NCBI GenBank assembly: GCA_013146195.2
Contig: CM028384.1
Location: forward strand, 72,267,990-72,331,989
Direction of reading: 5' to 3'
Length of the DNA stretch: 64,000 bases
From: Codonopsis lanceolata
Lineage: Eukaryota > Streptophyta > Magnoliopsida > Asterales > Campanulaceae
Numbering within the stretch: position 1 is the first letter of the stretch; every line of letters starts with the position of its first letter. Below the pieces are notes generated by a model that made no database searches, was not told the origin of the DNA, and was given only the letters and a program-made list of their open reading frames with translations. Of the stretch, positions 44,070 through 53,543 are shown piece after piece. The translations under genes and the position numbers were made by a program.

Positions 44070-45370
44070 AAGATGTTTCGACTTTTCCTTTAGCTTTAGC
44101 TTTTCTCTTTGCCGCCTTTTGTCCAATCGGACGACTACATAAATTGATTTCTTCCATATCTTCAACATCCACATTAGTCTTAGAATGATCGCCCTCGGAT
44201 TCAGACGTCTTCGATTTTTTATTGGTGTGAAACATATCTGTTTGTGGAGAAAATAATACAGAAGAATTTTTTAACACATCCCAAACATGTTCAAAAAGAA
44301 AGTGCTGACCTTTTTTCTTGATGATATAACCTTGCATTTTTCATTAAAATATCATCACTCCAACCACTGTTTTTAGCATTGAGAAGTCTATTATAGATTT
44401 CGTTGAAGCTTCTCACTGATGGAGCAATTCTAGTTGACCAACGTGGTAGCAACTTCACAATATCTCTCGGTATCAATTTACTTGGGCGATGTTCGTTGTA
44501 ATAATCGACTACACGCTTCCAATATTGCACATTTTTTTGATTATTACCAACTAATGGACATTGGCCAATAGTCTGCACAGCTTCCATAAGCGCGCAAGAT
44601 CTTCATCTTTGGTCCATCTTGCACGTGTAGACTTGTGTTTACTTGTTAGTGATTCTGATTTCGGTTCCGGTTCGGCGTCAAAATCAATTGTTTCTAAATA
44701 GATTTGCGTCTCAGGAACCGATGATGGCATTCCCGACAAATTATCGGACGAAGTTGCATCTACATTTGTTCGACGTGAGTCATTCGAAGTTATATAAAAT
44801 GGAGAAAATGCACGAGGTGGACCTTGCGGCATGAAAAATTGGTTTCCCGTAGGTTGCCAATAATTTGGAGGAAATGAAACGTTACTAGGCGGGAAATTTG
44901 GAAAATTTTTCAGTATGTAGAAATTTGGATAATTGAGAACATTTGGATTGTTAGAAAAATTAGGCGGGTATTGAGGAGTAGATGAAAATTGGGAATTTTG
45001 AATATTCTCAGGAATATGAGTGTTTTGAGTATTTTGATGTTCTTTAAAATCTGAAGAATTCAGTAAATTTTGAAAAAAAAAATATTACTTCTTGGATCCA
45101 TTTCGAAAATAAGTATGTAAAGAAAGTGATTTTTTAGAAGAGATGATGAAGAAATAGAAAAGAGAATAATGTGGAGTAAATATGAAATGTTGAAGTGATA
45201 TATATAGGGGAAGAAAAAAAGAATTTAAGAAAAAGAATTAAAAAAAAGTTAAAAAAAATCCAAAACAGGCCCCCCTCCAAACACTCTCCACACACCCGGC
45301 CTTCCCCCCCCCCACCCCCCACACACCCCTCTTTTGTGAAAGGCGGCCCCCCCTTCCCCCAATACACCTC
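44070..45370 (-). repeat. Harbinger 1.3-kb internal tandem duplication, copy B
   Basis: Second copy. At 44,070 the ORF1 reading breaks after KGKVETS and runs into the 5' flank of copy A, which marks the duplication joint. Contains poly-C tracts and CACACA runs near 43,965-44,050 and 45,270-45,420. Confidence 0.85.
44075..45100 (-). pseudogene. Harbinger ORF1 duplicate, truncated
   Basis: N-terminal two thirds of ORF1 again (MPQGPPRAFSPFYITSND, RARWTKDEDLA, KNSGWSDDILMKN, HFLFEHVWDVLKNSSVLF). A 2-bp GC gain near 44,592 and a further slip near 44,330 shift the frame. It ends at the duplication joint and lacks the coiled C-terminus. Confidence 0.8.
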
Positions 45371-45496
45371 CCAAAAAAAAATTTCCCAAGCCGCCGCCCC
45401 CCCCCCTCGCCGTTTCCCAACAGCCTCTGCACTTTTCCCATTTTGTGATATATTTGATGAATTCTTATTAAGAATTTTGTGAAAAATATACCATGG

Positions 45497-45725
45497 TGAT
45501 GGACTTCTTATTTTTACTATCCACAAAACAACATTCAATTTGGTAGATATTTAAATATTTTGTCCTTTGCAGGCTGCAACTAATGTTTTTTTTAAAATCA
45601 TTTATTACATCCGTCCTAAAATAAATATCATTTTAACACCAACAAATATGGTAATAGGATTTTAAGAAATATTTATTTATGTTTTGTCAAAACTACCTTG
45701 ATTTGATCGGCTAAAATTAAATACC
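45497..45725 (+). repeat. 230-bp direct repeat, right copy
   Basis: See 39,124-39,353. Left flank CATGGT differs from the left copy (TAATATT), and the right flank (ACCGTTAAAG) differs too: each copy keeps one outer context. Confidence 0.85.
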
Positions 45726-47009
45726 GTTAAAGAGGTTATTGAAAAGAAAAGATAAAAATTAATACTCCGTACAATTTAACTACAGTAAATGAATTTATAA
45801 AAAGGATTGATCAGTTTTTTTTAATCTTCCTTAATCTGAATTCAAATAATAGTATTATTATATTGTTGGAAAGGACAATTCAATTAATTACTCTCTACGT
45901 GAACACAATATGATTTTATTTGTTCAAATTTACGAGAATTTGAGTAAAGTTTAAGAGAAAATCACTCGTCTTAATTGAGTTCTAAATATTGTTATTAATT
46001 TTACTGATTGAAAAATAAAATTATATCACTGCTTACGTAATACCTAGCCCAAGTACTGTCCGTACCGTTTAATTGGTACTATGCTTAAATGTTAACAAGA
46101 CGTCTCTCTCTCTCTCTTTGAGAAATTCCACTCGCAATCTTTCTATCCCAACTCATCTCAAATTCTCTTTTCATTCAATCTGAGACTTATATTTTTCTTT
46201 CTATTTAGAATATTGGATAAAATAATAAGATCCATATAAAAATAAAGATTCAATGGGACAAAAAATATAAAAGAGGTTAAAATAGATGATTATTACTTTA
46301 TCCGGTTCATATATAGAGTCCATTTTTAACAATTAATATATAAAAGTATCATTTTATTACTAATTAATTACTAAAAAGTGTTATTTATTTAAAAAAATTA
46401 ACTTTTAAACGGAAATTTTTTATCCAAAACATATGAGTTTTGAGAAATTGAAGGACAAGATCATATGAAAAGGCAAATTTTGAGACAGACATATCACATG
46501 TCATTACAAACTAAACCCAAAGTCCAAATCGTGTTGGAAAACATATCTTTAGTCAATCTACCAAATTTCTTAACAGAACCCAAATGAGGAACACGCGGCG
46601 GGAAGATGCTTCCAAGCGTAAAACAACATATTGTAATAATTTTTGGAAAATAATTCCTAAAAGTATTACACTCTCCCTCTCAAAGACAATTAGTAAATTT
46701 ACAGAAATATGACATTTATTTTGAGACAAGAATTTATTAAAAAATGAACCCTTCCTTTGAAACAAAGGAGTATAATTCAAATGTTTCATTATTTTAAATA
46801 TAACTAAACCCATCGTTAAATATTAGTTAAAATTTTGATTAAATTAAACCCAACAAATCAAAAATATCCCTTTTCTATTGAACACATGGATGATCATTCT
46901 CGACAATTATTGTACTTGTTCTTTGTGATTTATGAAGGTTTATGTTTGTCCTTAAAAAAAGAATATATAATTTAAACATATTTGACAAAAAAAAGTCTCA
47001 AATTTATTA
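45726..47009. other. Gene-free AT-rich stretch
   Basis: No coding region with recognisable homology. A CT microsatellite occurs at about 46,104-46,117. Small open frames (for example 46,553-46,813 minus) look random. Confidence 0.55.
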
Positions 47010-47235
47010 CCATGTTTGACTCGGCACACGGATTAACAAAAAATAATTGACATAATAATTAATATTAATTTGATGTGTAGTTTTCTTTACAACTCATGTA
47101 TATGTGGCTCATAATTACAAGATCATAAAAAAGTAATGATGAAACGGTAAAAGTATTATTCTAAAAAAAAGTTTCAAACTAAACTATTTTCGAACAGACG
47201 AAAAAAAAAAGTAAAACTAAGTAACAATTATTGTA
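47010..47235 (-). mobile_element. Diverged Stowaway-like MITE
   Basis: In reverse orientation it aligns with 5418-5674: TTTCGTCTGTTCGAAAAT, AATTATGAGCCACATA and GTGCCGAGTCAAACATGG, but the CTCCCTCCGTCCC ends are lost or mutated. Confidence 0.55.
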
Positions 47236-48345
47236 GGACAAGTGTAAGATGAACAAAGATTCCCGGATAATAATAGTAAGCAGTTTCGCAAGTTAGGGAG
47301 TGAACATAACATAACCCATTTATTCAAAAAAAATAAAAGATAAATTAATAGTAATATAATCCAATTATTTTTCAAAAAAATAAAATAAAATTATACGTAA
47401 CTCTGTCACTGACAAATATCATTCCCTTGAGAAGAAACTCGAATATAATTTCTTATAGAGCTTCAAAAAATTGTACAAGTAATTGGTTAGTGCGGAACCA
47501 GAAATGACATTCGAATGTTTCTATCTTCCTTCTTTGGTTGATTGATAATTTTTTTTAGGATTAAATAATTATTTAGTCCCTCTATTTACACATTTTTTTG
47601 TTTGGTCTATATGATCCTTCCATTTAAGATTCGGTATGTGATATCCCCTCTAGGTATTACCATTAACTAGTTTTACACCCGTGCGTTAAACGCACGTCAT
47701 ATATCTTTTTCAATCAAATTATACATAAGCAACATGAACTGAAAAAAATAAAATTAAAAAAATAAATTATTGTAAAACTAATATCATGATTAAAAACTTT
47801 AATGATAATAAATAAAATAAACAAATAATTATATCGTAAAGATTGTGAGTTCGATATGTACATAAACTGAACAAATTATTATAACGCAGCGATTACGAAA
47901 AAGTAAAATTATTAATAGAAAATACAATAAATAAATAAAATCTTTTATAAATTTTAGAATATTTTTTAAATACAACATTTGTCATTTAATATGTATGATT
48001 ACTACTACTATCACTATGATTAAATATGTATAATTACTACTACTATCATTGTCATATAACAAAATTCATGTAATCTATATTAATCAATATTAATATAATG
48101 TTTTTTTAATCTTTTAGTTAGTGTGTTATAAAAATTAAACACATAATTAAAATGCAAGGATAAAAATATAAGTGAATTTAATTATTGATTACTACATGAA
48201 TGAAAAATTCATATATATATATGAATTGTATAACAAATTCAAATGACGATAAACTAAAGAAAAGCAACTCAAATTATATACTTCCTACATTCATTCCACC
48301 CCCGAAATGACCAAAATGTCCCTAACTCAATAACCATTTCATTAA

Positions 48346-48643
48346 GGTGCCATTTGATAGCCAGGATTAAGTCCAGATAGGATTGATAAGGCGAGTTGCC
48401 TGATGTTTGGTACGCAATTGGTGATCGGGACTAATAGCACGAGTTATCCGGATAAAATCATTATCCCTCACTATTAATACCAAGAGGGAGGGTGGTATTA
48501 TTAGCACCCTCACTAAAAAAAATGGGATTAACATTTGTAATCTCAAAACTACCCCCGATATACAAGTGAGGATTAATAGCGAGGCATTAATAGTATTGGG
48601 ATTAATAATCTTGCTTATCCTTATCCGACTACCAAACAAGCCC
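48346..48643. mobile_element. Tourist-like MITE inside the Helitron
   Basis: Starts GGTGCCATTTGATAGCC and ends GACTACCAAACAAGCCC, flanked by TAA on both sides. 298 bp, with internal words such as GATTAATA repeated in both orientations. Confidence 0.7.
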
Positions 48644-49498
48644 TAATAGTGTCACCTAAATGATGTGACACTGATAATATGTGTACTTAATTATTACAAC
48701 TATATCTACAAATATTTAAGCCCAATTCAATAGACAATAAAGTAGACATTTAAATTATGATTGCTCTCAATTTATTGTATCTCTCACAGAGTATGATATA
48801 CTCAGCTACTCGCCATATACATAATCACACCCCTCTACAGTCATCGTACATGTTTTCAGAGCAATTAGATTACGATTTACTTGCTCATATTCATCTTCCA
48901 ATGTCAATGAGCGAAAATGGAATCCGATAATGATGATGTTGTCACCTCTCACCAGGACTTTGTTGATCTTTAAAAGTCCACTCATCCAGTATGTCATAAC
49001 TGATGCTACTATTTTTCCTAGTGAAATTACGTGGTTATAGACAACAAAAGCGGTTACAGAGCATTTATATTCAAGGAGAAATCACATTTATGACTGAGTA
49101 AACAATATTTGTTGAATATCAAATTAGACATGACAAACTTTAAGGATCCATAATTGTTCATCAAATTATATTTCCCTATATACTTGTTCTTTAGCTCCTA
49201 TAGATATAATTTGTCTTAACAAAACTCACAAGTAAATAAATATTAAAAGAGGAAACACATTTATGGCTGAGTAAGTAATATTTGTTGAGTTTTTAGATTG
49301 TGTTTTTTTTTTTACTTATCAATACTTGTATATGTGTTCATATGTAAATAATATCCTTATTTGGTAAGTAATTACAGTGGTTATCTAGCAATCTTGAGAT
49401 AATCAAATTACATTTGTAATTATATATATCTTCCTATTTTTGGCAAGTACATTTTGAAGGGATCTTGCTATATTTGGATGAGCTAATCACTTTATTTT

Positions 49499-49502
<4 letters not shown>

Positions 49503-49534
<32 letters not shown>

Positions 49535-49535
49535 C
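49503..49535. repeat. (TA)n microsatellite
   Basis: About 16 TA units next to the GC-richer captured segment. Confidence 0.9.
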
Positions 49536-49546
49536 TCGCTCAAACA

Positions 49547-49970
49547 ATGCTCCGTTACCGCCCAGATCCAGCCTTCCGTCGACCCCGTCATCTCACAGCA
49601 ATCGTGAGTTCTAGCTCCAGATCTAGCCCTCTTTATCACAGTCGTCGCCCCTATTTCAGGTCAGCACGTCAACCCCTATTCCAGTACATGCATCTGTCTC
49701 TGCTCCGAGTTCATTTTCCCTCCATTGCCGGCGAAGAGAGACCCGCGTTTTTCCGTTTCTGCCAACCACGAACATCCTTCAATCTCCGCCAGACCCACCT
49801 TTATCTCCCAGCGACCCCATATATAGATTCGACATCAATTTTGACATTAACAATTTTAGCTCAACACTTAACAATTCGTCATGTATGGTGTTCACTAATT
49901 CGTCACATAATCAACAGATTCAACCCTAAAACTTGAAATTGGAATCTCCCACTGCGCAGATTCAGGTAAG
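49547..49970 (+). pseudogene. GC-richer open segment in the Helitron, unrecognised
   Basis: A 129-codon frame (MLRYRPDPAFRRPRHL...; Ser/Arg/His-rich) from 49,547 to 49,936, followed by CAGATTCAG|GTAAGTTG, a strong donor-like site at 49,966. The composition differs sharply from the AT-rich Helitron. It fits a captured 5' region or first exon of a host gene. I do not recognise the protein, and the frame may not be the coding one. Confidence 0.3.
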
Positions 49971-50429
49971 TTGTTCCAATTCTTCCAATTCATCACTTAA
50001 ATTTATGAAATCGAGACCTAGAAAGTTGTTGCTCATATGCAATTCTGGCGATTGCCTAGCTCAAATGTTGAGAAATTGTAATTTTCCATGCACTGTTGAT
50101 TAGAATTTATGTTTATTCTTAAATTCGATTCAATCTGATTTGGGTAAATTACGTTTAGACTGGAAATAGATAATAATCTACGAGATATGTGCAAATTGTT
50201 GATTCAAAATTAGCACATATATTATTCCCAGTTTGGTTGTGGAAAATTTAAAATTTGTTATTGATTATTAATTGGGGTTGATTGTAAAAATTGATTATCT
50301 TCTCTTGGATGTGGATGTGGATATATCAACAAAAGCCATTTGTCGTGCATGTACGTATAGTGAAGGGTAGTTTTGTCATTTTAATTTTTTTTAAAGACGA
50401 TGATATTAATAGTAACGCCTAGAGGCATG

Positions 50430-50786
50430 TAGGGGTGTAAGTGGTTCGGTTTGATTTGGTTTATGCCAAAATCACAAACCGAACCGCCTCCCAGTGGTTC
50501 CAAATATCGCAAAACCGAGTAAGACTTGGAACCAAACCGAACCGAACCACTCGGTTTGGTTTGGTTTGGTTTTGTGGTTTATATAAATTATTTTTAATGA
50601 AATTAACCAACATTAAAAATAACAATTAAAAAATATTTTAATTTGGAATTAACATCAAAATTAGGAAATAATCTACTAACAACAAATTATCATAAATAAA
50701 ACAATACAAATTCTAAAATAAATACAAACAATGGAAGAAATAATAGTTCTCCAATAATCAAGATTTTGTTTGGTTTAGTATCCGTC

Positions 50787-50819
<33 letters not shown>

Positions 50820-51111
50820 TATTATGAATAAATAAAAGGTTAAAAATCGTTAATAAATGTAATATAATATATATTATATAATAAATAAATAAAAATATAT
50901 AGGGTGGTTTGGTTCGGTTCTGTTTGGTTTGGTTTGATACCAAAAACCGTGAACCGAACCGAACGTTTCCAATCGTGAACCGAACCGAAATGCGGTTTTC
51001 CAATTCTTGAAACCGAAACTGAACCGTCTTTGACCAAAACCGAACCAAACCGAATGGTTTGGTTTGGTTTGGTTTGGTTCCGTGGTTCGGTGGTTTCGAT
51101 TTACACCCCTA
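50430..51111. mobile_element. Non-autonomous hAT-like element, family B copy 2
   Basis: Starts TAGGGGTGTAAGTGGTTCGG and ends CGATTTACACCCCTA, inverted repeats of about 12 bp. Flanked by GAGGCATG / GAGGCAGG at 50,422-50,429 and 51,112-51,119, an 8-bp duplication with one mismatch. 682 bp, dense CCGAACCGAACC repeats near both ends, a (TA)n run near 50,790-50,813, no transposase. It sits in the right arm of the MULE-like element. Confidence 0.85.
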
Positions 51112-51762
51112 GAGGCAGGTATCTCATAGCGAATTTTGAATGAAATAACCATATCTAATAAAAAAAGGGGTAGGAGGACAACAAAAAAAGGTATAAATGG
51201 AGGGACCAAATAATTATTTAATTTTTATTTTATAAAACGATGTAAAAGAAGAAGAGTAACACTCAATTATAAATGTACCTTAATTCGAGTCTCTTTGCAA
51301 AAAGCAGTCAAAAATAAAAGTATAATTTGTCTCTCTTGTAAAAGGTTAAATTCAAATATGAACATCGTTGCCGTAGAATGTTCCACGTACCATTGTGTCA
51401 TATTCTATTCTTTCGTCTTAATAGACGTTAATACAACCGACTAGGAAACGTAATACTCCTTCTTTTCCGATCAACTTATCAATTATATTATTTTGAAATA
51501 TTTAATTGTAACATTTAATTAAAAATATATATATTAAAAATATTTATAACATTTTACTTTATTTTTAATTTGATATTAACATATTGATTATATTTAATTA
51601 TTTTTATAGTACATAACTAACTTTATTATTAATTATATATCATTTAATAATTAAAATTTTTAAATATAAAAAGTATACTCGGACAATATTATGTTCGTAT
51701 TTTGCACTTGTGGATCAAAATAAGCTACGATGGATACGTATTACACACATCTACAAATTGCC

Positions 51763-51770
51763 TATATAAA
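51763..51770 (+). promoter_or_regulatory. TATA box of the HQT-like gene
   Basis: TATATAAA in CCTATATAAACCTC, about 650 bp before the start codon. Transcription would begin near 51,795. No ACCWAMC lignin-type AC element was seen in the 400 bp upstream. Confidence 0.6.
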
Positions 51771-51816
51771 CCTCAACCTCACATCTTTCCAATCTGCGAA
51801 CTCTTTATTCATAAAT

Positions 51817-51819
<3 letters not shown>

Positions 51820-51847
<28 letters not shown>

Positions 51848-51848
51848 C
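51820..51848 (+). repeat. (CT)n in the 5' untranslated region
   Basis: About 14 CT units shortly after the predicted transcription start, a common feature of plant leaders. Confidence 0.8.
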
Positions 51849-51957
51849 AGAAACTTTTCTCTCCTTCTCTTTTAAATGCACTCACACACAACCATACACA
51901 TAAAAGCCAGTTTCTCTTGTTCTCGAGCCTTGGTTCTTGATCTCTTTATCAAACAAG

Positions 51958-52368
51958 GTATATTTACTATCTTAACTAAGGTATCAATTTGAAGCTTCGA
52001 ATCACGAAATCCATCGTAAGAGAATAAAGATGGATTCCCAACATATTTTTCGATCATTAGACTTTTCATCTTACAAAATACAGGTGATTTGTTTTGAATA
52101 GTAGTAATTGGTAGGCCTTGCTACTATGCACGTGACATGGGGTATGATATCTTATTTATGAGTCATGACCAACTGGAAAGATTAATTTTGTCTACATATT
52201 TAATGAAATTTAGCTACTCTAGTAGTCCCTGTATTTACAGATGATTGTAAATGCAAACATATATATGGTTTGATTATCTATTAAATATTGTTACAACTGC
52301 ATTCTACTAATGGCATTACCCACTTAACTCTAACAATTGATCATAGATATACTTTTCTTGGTTTTCAG
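51958..52368 (+). other. Probable 5' UTR intron of the HQT-like gene
   Basis: Donor ACAAG|GTATATTTAC at 51,958 and acceptor TTCTTGGTTTTCAG at 52,368, with AT-rich content between. Joining them leaves a short leader ending about 55 bp before the ATG. Confidence 0.45.
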
Positions 52369-52423
52369 GGTTACTATTTTAAGCTGAATTTCTGATATTT
52401 GAAGTCATCTAATCAGCGTTGCC

Positions 52424-53512
52424 ATGGCAAGTGAGAAGATGAAGATCAAAGTGAAGGAGTCAACGATGGTGTGCCCAGCAAAGGCTACACCAAGGGAGAA
52501 GCTATGGATCTCTAACTTGGACTTAGTGGTGGGGAGAATCCATATTCTCACAGTCTATTTCTACAGGCCAAACGGGTCTTCTAATTTCTTCGATGCTCGG
52601 GTTTTGAAAGAAGCCTTGAGCAATGTTCTTGTCTCCTTCTATCCCATGGCAGGCCGTCTGGGTAGGGATGAAGAGGGTAGGCTTGAGATTGATTGTAATG
52701 AAAAGGGTGTTTTGTTTGTGGAGGCCGAAACCGACTCCACCGTTGATGATTTTGGTAACTTTACACCTTCGCCTGAGCAACGCCGGCTGGCTCCTACGGT
52801 TGACTACTCCGGCGACATTTCTTCCTATCCACTCTTCATTGCACAGGTTCTCTATCTACTCTCTACATTGCTTTAATTAATGAAAACAGTTGGGAAATAA
52901 CCACTACTTTTTAGAGCAAAAATTGTACAGTACCTATGTTTTAAAATTTAAGGTTTTTTGCTTTTGTAATGGGGTAATAAAAATATGTGGCCACCAAGCA
53001 CGTAGATTAACCTATAACAAAGCTTTTTTAGTTTAATCATAGGTTTGGGGTTTGAGTATGAGTATCCAAAGAGATTTTCCGGTCGTTTGATAACTATCTA
53101 TAGACATAGGAAAAGCTGCCAATACGATGTAGCAACGTTGGGGTTCGAGTTCGAGCTATTGGAAACTAAAAAAGGATAAATAGAAAGGATAAAATCCACT
53201 TTCTACCACTGTGTTTTGAAAAAAGGATAAACTTATCTTTATTCAAAACAACTTTTCTCAATTCAAGACTTAATTATAAAGAAAGTTGTAGAGTCAGTGG
53301 TAAGTATATTATTTTCCACTAAAAAAGCATAGGAAAAGCAATGATAAAATCCACTTTCTACCCTCTATTCACGGGTGCAACACGGTAATGCATAGCACAA
53401 GGCATAACACTCCAATATAAAAAATATGGTGTAATAGGTGAATTTTGAGATTTGATTAACTTTCAGCCATAGTTATACTCGGCTTGAGAATCAGTGTTAC
53501 CTTTTAAGTGGA

Positions 53513-53543
<31 letters not shown>

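Larger units (their letters stand above)
47667..50405 (-). mobile_element. Non-autonomous Helitron
   Basis: On the minus strand the 3' end is a hairpin GTGCGTTTAACGCAC, then GGGTGTAAAACTAG followed by T, a textbook Helitron 3' end (CTAG before T). The 5' end is placed near 50,405 (minus strand TCATCGTC after A), where the MULE arm resumes; this end is less sure. It carries a Tourist MITE, a TA microsatellite and a GC-richer captured segment, but no helicase. Confidence 0.65.
47558..51223. mobile_element. MULE-like element hosting three other elements
   Basis: Terminal inverted repeats of about 110-130 bp: GGATTAAATAATTATTTAG...TCCCTCTATTTACAC at left, ...GGGACCAAATAATTATTTAATT at right, continuing to CCCTCTAGGTATTACC / AGTAACGCCTAGAGG. 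Candidate 9-bp duplication TTTTTTTTA / TTTATTTTA (8 of 9). The inner arms meet if the Helitron (47,667-~50,405) is taken out, so little of the original interior remains. No transposase. Confidence 0.6.

Noticed and set aside
43932..45538. Gly/Val-rich and Pro-rich open frames in the Harbinger leader copies
   Set aside because: They translate poly-C, CACACA and GC tracts in a non-coding leader and are present in both duplicate copies without family resemblance.
46553..46813. 86-codon minus-strand open frame
   Set aside because: No recognisable domain, intron context or composition change; looks random in AT-rich DNA.
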